Part shown: in pieces, positions 1-9,672 of the stretch
How the letters are laid out: each line of letters begins with the position of its first letter
How positions within the stretch are numbered: the first letter of the stretch is position 1
Source of the DNA: Legionella maioricensis
GTDB lineage: Bacteria > Pseudomonadota > Gammaproteobacteria > Legionellales > Legionellaceae
Length of the DNA stretch: 64,000 bases
Assembly (NCBI RefSeq): GCF_023618015.1
Contig: NZ_JAJKBJ010000018.1
Location: 1 to 64,000 of the forward strand
Direction: 5' to 3'
Notes under the pieces: model-generated
What the model saw: only the letters and a program-made list of their open reading frames with translations
The model's database searches: none
Told to the model about the DNA's origin: nothing
Position numbers and translations under genes: made by a program

Positions 1-38
1 GTAAAGAAGCTTAAATCAATGATAGAAGAGCAAAGAAA

Positions 39-629
39 TTAGAGAATCTTGCATGCTTCGTCAAAGCTTAACCGAGGTAAACGTGGAAAAAGTGAGTTTT
101 TATTGCCATAGCCAAGATTGCAAATGAAGTTTGACTTCCAGGTCGTTCCAGCAAAAAATTGTTCGTCGAGTTTTTTATTATCAAAGCCTGACATAGGGCC
201 ACAATCAAAACCCAAAGTACGTGCAGCCATAATAAAATAGGCGCCTTGTAAGGAACTATTGCGAAATGCTGTCGACTCGGCAAGCTCCTTATTTGAAGCA
301 AACAAGTCCCGAAACCCCATGCCCTGAGGATAGAGTTTATCGATGCATTCATAAAACTCCAGATCTTGAGCGATAATAACGGTTACCGGGGCTGCTTTGA
401 CTTTATCAATATTGGTTGGATCAAGGCATTGAATTAGTTTTTCCTTTTCTGGTCCCTTTTTCACAAAGACAAATCGGCCCGGACAAAGGTTGGCACTGGT
501 TGGTCCCCATTTCATGAGCTCATAAATTTCATTTAAGTGTTGATCGCTTACTTCTTTGGGTAACCAATCACGATATGTTCTTGCTTCAGAAAAAAGCTGT
601 TTGATGCCATCATTTGAAATTGAGCTCAT
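39..629 (-). CDS. Nitroreductase family protein, RutE/HadB type (probable malonic semialdehyde reductase)
   Basis: Flavin-dependent oxidoreductase of 196 residues, the usual length of the RutE/HadB subgroup. That subgroup reduces malonic semialdehyde, or related small carbonyls, with NAD(P)H and FMN in the cytoplasm. The N-terminal helix followed by RTYRDW and the segment MKWGPTSANLCPGRF are the FMN-binding start typical of this subgroup; the central GPMSGFD motif and the C-terminal NLGYG also fit. The ATG is preceded by a purine-rich GAGAGGG element. No other rut genes are nearby, so a role in pyrimidine breakdown is not supported by context and the true substrate is open. The family call is firm; the substrate is inference. 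Confidence 0.88.
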   Translation of the reverse strand: MSSISNDGIKQLFSEARTYRDWLPKEVSDQHLNEIYELMKWGPTSANLCPGRFVFVKKGPEKEKLIQCLDPTNIDKVKAAPVTVIIAQDLEFYECIDKLYPQGMGFRDLFASNKELAESTAFRNSSLQGAYFIMAARTLGFDCGPMSGFDNKKLDEQFFAGTTWKSNFICNLGYGNKNSLFPRLPRLSFDEACKIL

Positions 630-659
630 AGAAAATCCCTCTCATTGTTATATTGGTTA

Positions 660-762
660 TTTTTATGTACTTAAGTATAAACCTATTGGCGAACTGATTG
701 AATGGATTCAATCAAACTGGAAGGCGATAAAGAAAACGTATGATGAATACTATCTTAAGTAA
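660..762 (+). pseudogene. Possible 3' remnant of a protein-coding gene
   Basis: The last 30 or so codons of an open frame end in a compositionally protein-like stretch (YKPIGELIEWIQSNWKAIKK followed by TYDEYYLK). There is no plausible start or ribosome site, and upstream the frame runs into the divergent reductase gene. It may be the leftover C-terminus of a gene whose 5' part was lost, or chance. I do not recognise the family. Confidence 0.25.
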
Positions 763-848
763 AATAATCCAAAATATTTTCAAAATATGTTCTATATTAT
801 GAATGGTATCTGATGCTCGGTGATGATATTGATAATAAGGAAAACTAT

Positions 849-1001
849 ATGAGTACTAACCCAAAATTAATTATTATAATTGTGCTTTTAGTTTTAGCCA
901 CACTAATCTTCTTGCTGTTACCAGAAGCTGCTGCTAATAAAGAATCTGATTCTGGAACAACCAAACCTTCTACATCAAAAACCTTGCAATCAAATTCTTG
1001 A
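849..1001 (+). CDS. Small single-pass membrane protein, hypothetical
   Basis: Fifty-residue protein. I chose the ATG at 849 because an AAGG ribosome site lies about 8 bases upstream, whereas the in-frame ATG at 813 has none. After MSTNPK comes one strong hydrophobic segment (about residues 7-25, rich in I, L and V), then a short polar Ser/Thr/Lys tail. It is either a membrane anchor or an uncleaved signal peptide. No domain is recognised. A perfect 11-bp hairpin follows the stop. Function unknown. Confidence 0.6.
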   Translation: MSTNPKLIIIIVLLVLATLIFLLLPEAAANKESDSGTTKPSTSKTLQSNS

Positions 1002-1016
1002 ATAGAATGATGGGAA

Positions 1017-1042
1017 GACTAGCATCGCATCCGATGCTAGTC
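1017..1042. terminator. Perfect 11-bp hairpin between convergent genes
   Basis: GACTAGCATCG, a 4-base loop, then CGATGCTAGTC. It lies between the small membrane protein gene (plus strand) and the esterase gene (minus strand), with an A-run on its right side. A U-tract after the stem is not clear in either direction, so it may act as a weak bidirectional terminator or protect a 3' end. Confidence 0.5.
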
Positions 1043-1052
1043 AAAAAATGCG

Positions 1053-2018
1053 TTAGCTTTTCTTCGCAAATACAGCCTTTAAATGTTCAATAACGGTTTC
1101 TACTGCAGTACGGCATGCTGGAGTATCGGCAATATCGTTTAACATCAAAAAGTCATGGATGGTGCTATGGAACCGGACTCCAGTGACTTTCACTCCAGCT
1201 GCATTTAGATTATGAGCATAAGCTTCGCCTTCATCACGTAACACATCACATTCGCCATTAATAACAAGCGCTGGAGGCAATCCTTTAAGTTGTTCCACGC
1301 TAGCCTTCAATGGACAGGCAGTGATTTCTTTTCTTTTCTCTTTGTCAGGTAAATAATTATTCCAGAACCATTCCATAGCTTTTTTGGTTAACCAAGGACC
1401 TTCAGCAAATTCTTTATAGGAACCGTTCTCAAAATTTGCATCAGTTACGGGATAAATAAGTACTTGATAATTGATTTTAGGACCGCCACGCTCTTTTGCA
1501 AGCAACGTCATGGCAATAGTCATGTTCCCTCCTACGCTATCGCCAGCAACAGCAAAACGAGAAGTGTCCAGATTAAATTGCTTGCCATGTTCCGCAATGT
1601 ATTTGGTTGCGGCATAAGCTTCTTCTAATTGGGTTGGATATTTAGCTTCCGGAGCTAAAGTAAAATTAACAAATACAACAGCAGCATGAGCCCCGACCGC
1701 AATTTCCCGAACCAGACGGCCATGTGTCTTATAATTTCCAAAAACCCAGCCAGCACCATGATAGAACATGACTACAGGTAATGTCTCTTTTGCGCCTTTA
1801 GGGCGAATAATACGAACACTCACTTGTCCTTGCGGACCAACAGGAAGCTTATGATCTTCAACATCAACAGCCGGTTGCTCAGAAGACAAGGCTTGTAAGT
1901 TATCAAAAATAGCCCGTCCTTCCTCCACAGGAAGGTCATATAATGGTTTACCGCCTGCCTTTTGTACTTTCTCTATGAAAGCCCATGTTTCTGGCTCAAT
2001 TCGTTTATTTAAATCCAT
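1053..2018 (-). CDS. Alpha/beta hydrolase, hormone-sensitive-lipase family esterase
   Basis: Carboxylesterase of the HSL (alpha/beta hydrolase fold-3) family, which hydrolyses short acyl esters. The oxyanion-hole motif is HGAG at residues 87-90, followed by W. The nucleophile Ser161 sits in GDSVGG; Asp258 (GECDVLRD) and His288 (TIHDF) complete the triad, so all catalytic residues are present. Its 321 residues are normal for the family. There is no signal peptide, so it is probably cytoplasmic. An AAGGA ribosome site precedes the ATG. It is monocistronic between a hairpin and an intergenic gap. The natural substrate is unknown. Confidence 0.9.
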   Translation of the reverse strand: MDLNKRIEPETWAFIEKVQKAGGKPLYDLPVEEGRAIFDNLQALSSEQPAVDVEDHKLPVGPQGQVSVRIIRPKGAKETLPVVMFYHGAGWVFGNYKTHGRLVREIAVGAHAAVVFVNFTLAPEAKYPTQLEEAYAATKYIAEHGKQFNLDTSRFAVAGDSVGGNMTIAMTLLAKERGGPKINYQVLIYPVTDANFENGSYKEFAEGPWLTKKAMEWFWNNYLPDKEKRKEITACPLKASVEQLKGLPPALVINGECDVLRDEGEAYAHNLNAAGVKVTGVRFHSTIHDFLMLNDIADTPACRTAVETVIEHLKAVFAKKS

Positions 2019-2252
2019 GTTAATATCCTTATTACTTTTAATGTTATTGATACCTCTATAGGTTTAGTCGTTCTCCAGTGAAAAAGCAAACACATCCATC
2101 ACTAAAACCCGGTCAATGCTGAACTATATACTAAAATTAAAATATATAGCATGGTATCTTATTATAGAAAACGCCCCAGATATCTGCAGCAATGAGTCCG
2201 TTCGGTATTTCAAAAAACATGCTCCATCAGTAGTTGAAACAACAAACTTCTC

Positions 2253-2287
2253 TTAAAAAATGCAAATTTAAAATCTGCATTTTTTAA
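2253..2287 (-). terminator. Rho-independent terminator of the VOC gene
   Basis: A perfect 12-bp inverted repeat (TTAAAAAATGCA / TGCATTTTTTAA) with an 11-base loop lies 24 bases beyond the stop of the VOC gene. The A/T-rich outer stem supplies a U-run in either direction. The rest of the roughly 290-base gap up to the esterase start shows no gene, only a short TATATA dyad near 2125-2150. Confidence 0.7.
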
Positions 2288-2310
2288 GGCTGTGTTTTTA
2301 TCTCTGTTTA

Positions 2311-2694
2311 TTAGTTGCTCAACGATTCCCATAAAGCTAAATGAGCACCAGAAGGATCAGTTATAATTGCAAAACGTCCCATGTCCCCCGCTGCAGTAAC
2401 TCCTTTTATTTCCTGAGCACCATGTTGTTTGGCCTTTTCTAATGCCTTTTTAACGTCTGTAACTAAAATATAGGCCATCCAATGTGGGGGAATTTGATTT
2501 TGTTGCTCTGTTGGTATTTGCCAAATACCGCCTATGTCCTTATCATTCAATTTTATAATGGTATAGGTCATGTCATCAGAACGAATCTCTTTAAACTGCC
2601 AACCAAAAACCTTACTATAAAAATCTTTGGCTTTACCCAAGTCTGCAGTTGCTAATTCATTCCAACAAAATTGCCCTACTGTTGATTGCGTCAT
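2311..2694 (-). CDS. VOC family protein (glyoxalase/bleomycin-resistance fold)
   Basis: A 127-residue protein with the paired beta-alpha-beta-beta-beta modules of the vicinal oxygen chelate superfamily. It opens with FCWNELATADLGKAKDFYSK, characteristic of the glyoxalase-like subgroup, and ends with ITDPSGAHLALWE, the usual second-module strand with the metal-ligand Glu position. Members include metal-dependent dioxygenases, lyases and resistance proteins; the substrate cannot be read from sequence. The ribosome site is AAAGGAAC. The gene stands alone and ends in a strong hairpin. Confidence 0.85.
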   Translation of the reverse strand: MTQSTVGQFCWNELATADLGKAKDFYSKVFGWQFKEIRSDDMTYTIIKLNDKDIGGIWQIPTEQQNQIPPHWMAYILVTDVKKALEKAKQHGAQEIKGVTAAGDMGRFAIITDPSGAHLALWESLSN

Positions 2695-2749
2695 AATAAA
2701 GTTCCTTTTTTGTTTTAATTAACGTCATGACAGAATATCGACTCAATTA

Positions 2750-3559
2750 TTATACAGGTACCCTTTGAACCATGTATTGAGGTACTGGCGTTTCTATGCC
2801 TGCACTATCAAATTGTTGTTTAATTGTTTCTTGTAAAATATTACGGGCAGTAGAGACCTCAGAGGTATAGACCCAAACCATGAATTTTAATTCCACAGCA
2901 GAATTGGCAAAATTGTTAATAGTCACATTAGGAACTGGATCTTTTAAAACGTACTCGCTCTGCTCAGCTATGTCCATTAACATTGATTTTACCTGGGTAA
3001 TATTACAGTCGTAAGCAACCTCGACAATGATATCAAGGCGACGAGTTGAAAAATAACTTAAATTGGTAATCTCTGACTTTATCATTGCCTCATTAGGGAT
3101 ACGAACCAATTTATTATCAGAGGTTTTCAACTTCGTAGACAATAAGTCAATAGAATCAATGACCCCAGTAATACCTTTCACCTCAACAGTATCCCCCACT
3201 TTGAAAGGATGCTCGAATAATAAGAAAATACCACTAATTAAGTTTGAAGCGGCGGTTTGCGAGGCGAAACTGATGGCCACAGTAAAAACCCCTGCAGCAC
3301 CTAATAAAACACTGAGTTGAAAACCTACATGCTGAAGGCTGGTAACCGCAAAAATAGCAAAAATAGAATAAAAAATGAAACGCCTAATCAACATGGTCTG
3401 ATGACGCGTAAATCGTTTTGATAATACTCGCTCAGTGAAGATGCTCAAACGTTTAGAAATAAAGTATCCCAGAACAATCAAGCATAAAGCATAAATAGTA
3501 TTGACCATTTTGTCTGGATGAAGAAAGTAGTTTAAATAATCAAAAGACTTCGTGTGCAT
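2750..3559 (-). CDS. Small-conductance mechanosensitive channel (MscS family)
   Basis: Inner-membrane channel of 269 residues, close to the E. coli MscS length (286). MscS opens under membrane tension to release solutes during osmotic downshock. It has hydrophobic segments near residues 17-36, 60-80 and 85-115. The third contains the Gly/Ala-rich pore helix (LLGAAGVFTVAISFASQ). The beta domain follows with FEHPFKVGDTVEV and RIPN, and the alpha/beta cytoplasmic end comes last. It lies about 100 bases downstream of the efflux pump gene on the same strand, but a functional link is not implied. Confidence 0.92.
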   Translation of the reverse strand: MHTKSFDYLNYFLHPDKMVNTIYALCLIVLGYFISKRLSIFTERVLSKRFTRHQTMLIRRFIFYSIFAIFAVTSLQHVGFQLSVLLGAAGVFTVAISFASQTAASNLISGIFLLFEHPFKVGDTVEVKGITGVIDSIDLLSTKLKTSDNKLVRIPNEAMIKSEITNLSYFSTRRLDIIVEVAYDCNITQVKSMLMDIAEQSEYVLKDPVPNVTINNFANSAVELKFMVWVYTSEVSTARNILQETIKQQFDSAGIETPVPQYMVQRVPV

Positions 3560-3662
3560 TATATTTCCTAATAAAATCTACAGCATCAACGTCAAAAGCT
3601 TTTATTATGACATGTTTCTTCTGCAAAACCACAAAACTCACTAGCCATATCATGAGTGCTCC

Positions 3663-6600
3663 CTAAGATGTAGCCTCTTCTTTAGTTTTTTTAAGATGAT
3701 CCTCAGCAAGCAACATATAAATGGCCGGCACAACAAATAAAGTAAATAAAGTACCAATAGAAATGCCGGTAGCGATAACAAGACCTATATTAAATCGACT
3801 CTCGGCTCCAGCCCCGGTAGCAATAATAAGAGGTACAACCCCAAGAACCATCGCAAAAGTAGTCATCAGAATGGGACGAAATCGAATGGCTGTAGCCATT
3901 TTAATCGCTTCCAATTTGTTTTTACCCGCCTGCTGCAATTCATTGGCAAACTGAACAATTAAAATACCGTGTTTACTGATCAATCCGATTAAAGTAACCA
4001 GCCCTACTTCACTATAAATGTTAAGGGTTGCGTCACCAATACCAAGACTCACAAAAATCATGGCGCCACAAATCGACATTGGCACACTGATCATCACAAT
4101 TAGGGGGTCACGGAAACTTTCAAACAAAGCGGCTAATGATAAAAAGATAATAATTAATGCAAAGAAAAAGGTAACAACCAAACTCGCACCTTCTTGAATA
4201 AATTGTCTTGATTGAGATGCATAATCAATATAATACCCATCAGGAAGTACTTCCTTAGCCAGATTAGCAAACGTTGTTAAAGCTTCCTCCATTGTAACTC
4301 CCGGGAACGCAACTGCAGAGACGGTTGCAGAATTAAGTTGTTGAAAATGATTTAAAGACTCTGGAACAATTTGCCTTTCCAATGTAGCAACGGTTGAAAG
4401 CGGTACCATATTTCCTAATGAGTTTTTGATGTAATAATCTAATATTTGGTGCGTATTCAAACGATCAGCACGCTCCATTTGCGGAATAACCTGATAAGAA
4501 CGACCATCATAGTTAAAATAATTAATATATCCTTCACTCAATGCAGAACCAAAGGTATTACCAATATCTTGCATGGTTAATCCAAACTGAGAAATTTTAT
4601 CTCTATCGAGCATCACTTTTGTTTGCAGTTGATCAATCTTCAAATCCGGATCGATATAAGCGTAAATACCTTTCTGTCTGGCTTTATCCAGAAACGTTTG
4701 TAAAACCGTATTTAAATTCTTAAAGCTTTCAGTGGTCGTAATAACAAACTGGATGGGAAGACCACTGCCTCCCCCGGGTAAAGACGGTAACTGAAAAGCT
4801 GCGATTTTTGCACCAGCGATCTTATTGAGCTCCTTTTGTAACAAAGGTTGCAGCTCATTACTGCTTCTGCTTCGTTGCTCCCATGGCTTAAGAACCATAC
4901 CGACAATAGCCTGATTAAGACTTGGGTTGCCATCGACCTGAAATGTATGGTCTATTTCAGGATATTTTTCAAAAATTTTTCTGACCTGTTCTGAATACAG
5001 ATGGGTTTGTGCTAAAGATGCATTTGCCGGAGCCGTTATTTGCGCAATAATGATTCCCTGATCTTCTTGGGGAGCCAGTTCTGAACTTGAAGTAACAAAT
5101 AAAAAATAATTACTGGCTAAAATAATTGCGGCAAAGACGGCAACCACGGGTAGATAATTTAAAGTACTTGCCAAGCCTTTTTTATAAAACTCTTCTAAGG
5201 CTGCAAATTTCTTATCAACATACTCCATAAACTTACTTTTCTTACTTTCAACGCCTTCTTTGAGCAATTTAGAACACATCATCGGTGAAAGGGTTAATGC
5301 AATAACTGCAGAAACGGTAACAGCTCCCGCCAGAGAAAATGCAAACTCGGTAAAAAGCGCTCCAGTTAGCCCGCCCATAAAACCGATTGGAACATAAACT
5401 GCAATGAGAACTACTGTGATTGCAATAATAGGTCCAGCTAATTCTTGTGCACCCAATAAAGCAGCCTGGAGTCGCTTCTGGCCTTCTTCGATATGTCGTT
5501 GTACGTTTTCAACGACAATAATCGCATCGTCAACTACTAGCCCTATTGCTAGTACTAATGCCAGTAAAGTTAAGAGATTGATGGAGTAGCCAAGAATTAC
5601 CATCACCCAAAAAGTACCAATAATCGATAAAGGGATTGCAACAAGTGGAATAATAACGGAACGAATTGAGCCTAAGAAGATAAAAATAACCCCTGTCACA
5701 ATTAAAAAAGCTTCCATCAAAGAGGTGATCACCTCCCGTATTGATGAGTCAACAAAGAGACTTGCATCATAAACTATCTTCCCTTTCAGCCCCTGAGGTA
5801 ATTGTTCCTGGATGGTTGGAAATATTTTCTTGATATCATTGATTACGGTTAAAAGATTGGCAGAAGGTGCAACTATTATACCTATATAGACTGCTCGCTT
5901 TCCATCAAAGCTTACGGCTGTATTATAATTTTGTGCACCTAAATCAACCTTGGCTACATCTTCCAAACGGATGATGGCCCCATTTTTTGATTTAAGTATC
6001 ATTTTTTTAAACTGATTCACATTTCTAAGATCGGTACTCGCTGTAAGATTTTGAATAAACATTTGCCCATCAGTACGCCCTACCGCGGAAATAAAATCAT
6101 TACTCGCTAATGTAGCCCCCACTTCGGCCGGAGTAATACCATAACCCGCTAATTTGACAGGGTCCAACCAGGCGCGCAGTGCAAAGGTTTGATTCCCTAA
6201 TATTTCCGCCTTTTGTACGCCATTTACCGCTTGCAGCTTTGGTTGAACCACTCGAATAATATAATCAGTAATCTTATTAATGGGTAATTGGTCACTATAA
6301 AAACCGATATACATTGAATCAATAGTTTGTCCCACGGATACTGTAATCACTGGTTGTTGTGAGTTTTTAGGTAACTGGTTAAGGACCGCATTAACCTTGG
6401 TAGTAATATCAGATAATGCTTTAAGCGGATCGTAATTAAGCAATAAGTTAACAATGATGGTACTGGTACTAGGGGTGCTGGATGAAGTCATGTAATCAAT
6501 GCCATTTGCTTGGGCAATTGAATTTTCCAAGGGAGTGGTAATGAAACCAGCCACCACGTCAGGGTCAGCCCCCGTATAGGTTGTGGTCACTGTAACAATG

Positions 6601-6728
6601 GCATTTTCAGTAAACGGATATTGCATCACCGGTAATGAACCAATAGAACGTAAACCCATTGCCAACAAAAATAAACTGATTACAGTTGCCAGTACTGGTC
6701 GCTTGATAAAAAGATTCGTAAACGCCAT
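3663..6728 (-). CDS. RND efflux pump inner-membrane subunit (AcrB/MexF-type, HAE1)
   Basis: Proton-driven drug or solute exporter of 1021 residues, typical for the HAE1 family. The N-terminus (FIKRPVLATVISLFLLAMG) forms TM1. A large periplasmic loop follows, then TM2-TM6 with the proton-relay pair in GLVVDDAIIVVENV. A second periplasmic loop and TM8-TM12 repeat the pattern, with GLISKHGILIVQFANE carrying the essential Lys in TM10. The gene is third in an operon, 15 bases after the adaptor gene. No regulator adjoins, so induction is not evident. Substrates are unknown. Confidence 0.95.
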   Translation of the reverse strand: MAFTNLFIKRPVLATVISLFLLAMGLRSIGSLPVMQYPFTENAIVTVTTTYTGADPDVVAGFITTPLENSIAQANGIDYMTSSSTPSTSTIIVNLLLNYDPLKALSDITTKVNAVLNQLPKNSQQPVITVSVGQTIDSMYIGFYSDQLPINKITDYIIRVVQPKLQAVNGVQKAEILGNQTFALRAWLDPVKLAGYGITPAEVGATLASNDFISAVGRTDGQMFIQNLTASTDLRNVNQFKKMILKSKNGAIIRLEDVAKVDLGAQNYNTAVSFDGKRAVYIGIIVAPSANLLTVINDIKKIFPTIQEQLPQGLKGKIVYDASLFVDSSIREVITSLMEAFLIVTGVIFIFLGSIRSVIIPLVAIPLSIIGTFWVMVILGYSINLLTLLALVLAIGLVVDDAIIVVENVQRHIEEGQKRLQAALLGAQELAGPIIAITVVLIAVYVPIGFMGGLTGALFTEFAFSLAGAVTVSAVIALTLSPMMCSKLLKEGVESKKSKFMEYVDKKFAALEEFYKKGLASTLNYLPVVAVFAAIILASNYFLFVTSSSELAPQEDQGIIIAQITAPANASLAQTHLYSEQVRKIFEKYPEIDHTFQVDGNPSLNQAIVGMVLKPWEQRSRSSNELQPLLQKELNKIAGAKIAAFQLPSLPGGGSGLPIQFVITTTESFKNLNTVLQTFLDKARQKGIYAYIDPDLKIDQLQTKVMLDRDKISQFGLTMQDIGNTFGSALSEGYINYFNYDGRSYQVIPQMERADRLNTHQILDYYIKNSLGNMVPLSTVATLERQIVPESLNHFQQLNSATVSAVAFPGVTMEEALTTFANLAKEVLPDGYYIDYASQSRQFIQEGASLVVTFFFALIIIFLSLAALFESFRDPLIVMISVPMSICGAMIFVSLGIGDATLNIYSEVGLVTLIGLISKHGILIVQFANELQQAGKNKLEAIKMATAIRFRPILMTTFAMVLGVVPLIIATGAGAESRFNIGLVIATGISIGTLFTLFVVPAIYMLLAEDHLKKTKEEATS

Positions 6729-6743
6729 GGGTGCAATCCTTAA

Positions 6744-7877
6744 TTATTTTTCCAGTACTTTAGGTGTGGCCTCATTACTAGGCTGTATTTTATTATTGAT
6801 GATAACGGTACTGCCATTTTTGAGTTTAAGCTGACCGCTAGTCACAATAATGTCGCCAGCTTGTAGCCCTTTTAAAATTGCAACCTGATCGCCGCGCGAA
6901 TCACCTACAGTGACAAAAACCTCCTTCGCTAATAGTATTGGCTGGTTCTTGCTGTCTTTTTTACCACTGTCTTTAACAATATAAACAATATCCCCATAAG
7001 AATTAAAACTAATGGCTGATTGCGGCACGGTAAGATAATTTTGTGGCTTCTCAGCATCAACTTCAACCTGTACAAACATCCCCGGCTTAAGTTTAAATTC
7101 CGGATTAGGTAAAGTTGCTTCCACTTGCACGTTACGCGTCGCGGTATCTACTGCGGGTTGAATAGTAGTGATTTTTCCTTTAAAGATTTGTTTGGGAAAA
7201 GTATCAGTAACCACATTAACTATTTGCCCAAGTTGCAGTTTTGCCAAAGCTTGCTGAGGTAGAGAAAAATCAGCATAAATAGGATCCAGGGCTTGCAAAG
7301 TGGTGATGGTATCTCCGACATTCAAATATTGCCCCGGATTAATATTATTAATTCCCAAATGTCCTGAAAAAGGAGCACGAATGGTTTTCTTATCTACTGT
7401 TGCGGCCTGTTGTTCCACTTGAGCCGTAAGATTTTTGAGATTCCATTCATCGCTGTCAACCGTTTGCTTACTCACAGCATGAACATTAAATTGGGCTTTA
7501 TCTCGCTCATAGGTAATTTTTGCAAGCTGGACTTGCGATTGTAATGCATGCAATTGCCCCAATTCTGTTCCGGCATTTAATTGCACCAGCAAATCCCCTT
7601 TTTTTACTACAGCACCCGGAGTAAAGGAAATAGTTTGCACCATTCCTGGGAGTTCGGTGGTCACATTAACACCAAGTTGGGCTCTTAAACTCCCTACTGA
7701 TCTCAACTTGGGTTGCCAGCTTAATGGACTTACTTTCATTGTGGAAACAGTAACGGCCGGAGCTTGTACTGATGCCAAATACCTTTTTATCATAATCGCC
7801 TTGAATCCTTTCCAACCAAAAACAAGGGTGAACAGAATTCCTACGCCAATTAACATCTTTATCATTGGTTTTTTCAA
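6744..7877 (-). CDS. RND efflux periplasmic adaptor subunit (membrane fusion protein)
   Basis: Adaptor linking the RND pump to the outer membrane channel. Of 377 residues, the first 25 or so form an N-terminal membrane anchor. Next come a barrel-sandwich (lipoyl) half motif with PGMVQTISFTPGAVVKKGDL, an alpha-helical hairpin (about 105-150), the second lipoyl half (IRAPFSGHLGINNINPGQYL), a beta-barrel, and a membrane-proximal domain. The frame opens with a TTG at 7877; an ATG four codons later (7865) is the alternative, and neither has a strong ribosome site. It lies between the outer membrane factor and pump genes with short gaps, so one operon is likely. Confidence 0.93.
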   Translation of the reverse strand: MKKPMIKMLIGVGILFTLVFGWKGFKAIMIKRYLASVQAPAVTVSTMKVSPLSWQPKLRSVGSLRAQLGVNVTTELPGMVQTISFTPGAVVKKGDLLVQLNAGTELGQLHALQSQVQLAKITYERDKAQFNVHAVSKQTVDSDEWNLKNLTAQVEQQAATVDKKTIRAPFSGHLGINNINPGQYLNVGDTITTLQALDPIYADFSLPQQALAKLQLGQIVNVVTDTFPKQIFKGKITTIQPAVDTATRNVQVEATLPNPEFKLKPGMFVQVEVDAEKPQNYLTVPQSAISFNSYGDIVYIVKDSGKKDSKNQPILLAKEVFVTVGDSRGDQVAILKGLQAGDIIVTSGQLKLKNGSTVIINNKIQPSNEATPKVLEK

Positions 7878-7945
7878 GAAAAATCTCGCTCTTCAAAGAC
7901 ATAATAAATGTCAGTTATCTCAAGGTCTTAAATAAACCCCCAACG

Positions 7946-9430
7946 TTACCCACACTGTTCCGTACACCATGGCTTATGCCACCATCCTCCGCCTAGCGAT
8001 TGAAACAAGGCTACAGTATCGCTATATCGAGCCGCTTGCGCTTGAATACGGTTGATTCGCGTTTGCTGGTACTGGTGTTGCGCGTTTAACAAATTAATAT
8101 AATTAGTGGCCCCCAGCCGGTATTGGGATAAAGTTAAATTAAGGGCTTGACGCGCGGCCTTTTCCGCCAATGCTTGTGCCTGCAAAGTACGGGCATCGGT
8201 TTCTAAAGCGCGTAAGGAATCGGCCACATTCTGAAAAGCTTGCAATACTGTTTTCCGATATTCGGCGTCTGCCTGTTGATACGCTGCAATTTTCGCACGG
8301 CGAGCAGCAAATAAAGCGCCCCCCTTAAAAAGAGGCTGAGCGACCTGTCCTATGATATTCCATACCACATTTTGAGGAGTAAACAAATTCGTCAATGAGG
8401 TATTAAGCCATCCATAACTTCCAGTCAGGGTAAATTGAGGAAGTAAATTTGCCGTAGCCACTCCTATCTGAGCACAAGCAGCATGAAGCGTTGCTTCTGC
8501 AGCACGAACATCTGGCCGCTGACGCACCAAATTGGACGGTAAACTTACGGGAATATTAGAGGGTAACCTTAAACTATTAAGATCAATTTTTGGTAAAGGC
8601 CCATCGGGAAATTTACCCACCAGTGCTGACAATGAATGTTTGGCCAATGATAAATTTTTTTGTAACGGAGGTAGTGATGCTTTTGTCTGCTCAAGTGTTG
8701 TTTGTTGTGTTAACACATCAGCATTAGAAATCCCACCTAAGCGATATTGTTTATTTAAAATATCAAGTACAACCTCTTCTACTTTAATTAACTCTAAAGT
8801 CGCATCAATTTGATCTTGATAAGAGGCAACACTTATCGCGGTAGTCACAATATTTGAGGTTAAAGTGAGATAAGCTCCAATTAACAAAAATTGTTGATAG
8901 TCCGCTTGAGCTCGTAGGGATTCAATAGCGCGCCTAGAGCCGCCGAAAGCATCTAAAGTATAAGACACATTAGCCGTAACGTTATATAAGTTAAATGTAA
9001 CGGCCTCATCACCACTAGCAATTGAAGTAAAAGAATATCGTTGTCTTTCGGCATAATTGGTCGTATTAAAAGCCGGCCAAAGTGTGTTACCTATCTGCAC
9101 CTTTACATTTTCTTGCGCCTGGCGTAAAGCAGCTATAGCGGAAGCCAAACTTGGATTATTGGCTAATCCTGCCTGAATGAGCTGATTAATGGATTGAGAA
9201 TGAAAAAGCTCCCACCAGATAATGGGAATATCTTCATTAGTTACAAAAGTCTGCTCATTACCCCCTGCGCTTTGGCTGCGTACCGTTTTTTTAGGCAGAG
9301 GCGTCTCAGTATATCTCTCAACTTGAGGGGGGGGAGGAGAACGAAAGTTAGGCCCCACCATGCAAGCGCTTGAAATAGCACACAGTCCAATAATAATAGC
9401 GGCATTTATTTTTGAGTAAAAAGCATCCAT
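7946..9430 (-). CDS. Efflux outer membrane factor, NodT/OprM-type lipoprotein
   Basis: TolC-like channel, first gene of the tripartite operon. I chose the ATG at 9430 because AAGGGA lies 9 bases upstream and a clean lipoprotein signal follows directly (MDAFYSK, a hydrophobic stretch, then the lipobox ISSAC). A GTG at 9454 would add eight residues. The mature protein begins MVGPNFRSP, the classic NodT-family start, and contains two OEP repeats with long helices. The central motif LVRQRPDVRAAEATLHAACAQIG is the family signature. The usual length is about 480-500 residues. It is predicted to be a lipid-anchored trimer in the outer membrane. Confidence 0.92.
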   Translation of the reverse strand: MDAFYSKINAAIIIGLCAISSACMVGPNFRSPPPPQVERYTETPLPKKTVRSQSAGGNEQTFVTNEDIPIIWWELFHSQSINQLIQAGLANNPSLASAIAALRQAQENVKVQIGNTLWPAFNTTNYAERQRYSFTSIASGDEAVTFNLYNVTANVSYTLDAFGGSRRAIESLRAQADYQQFLLIGAYLTLTSNIVTTAISVASYQDQIDATLELIKVEEVVLDILNKQYRLGGISNADVLTQQTTLEQTKASLPPLQKNLSLAKHSLSALVGKFPDGPLPKIDLNSLRLPSNIPVSLPSNLVRQRPDVRAAEATLHAACAQIGVATANLLPQFTLTGSYGWLNTSLTNLFTPQNVVWNIIGQVAQPLFKGGALFAARRAKIAAYQQADAEYRKTVLQAFQNVADSLRALETDARTLQAQALAEKAARQALNLTLSQYRLGATNYINLLNAQHQYQQTRINRIQAQAARYSDTVALFQSLGGGWWHKPWCTEQCG

Positions 9431-9672
9431 CTGCCGCAGTCCCTTATGAAACACTGTTAATTCTTACCTTTTATACAGTTGATTATATAAGATAGTATGC
9501 ATTGTTAAAATTATTTAAGCTCATTTAACGATTAGTGCAAACCTTAAATCAGGAGAATACCCCCCAAAAAAATATAATACCGTAAATCAACGTGAGGTAT
9601 AAGAGTTTCTTAAATTTGTTTCATCTCACGATTTATTCCAATGCCTCATGTAAATCCCCATGCCAACAATTT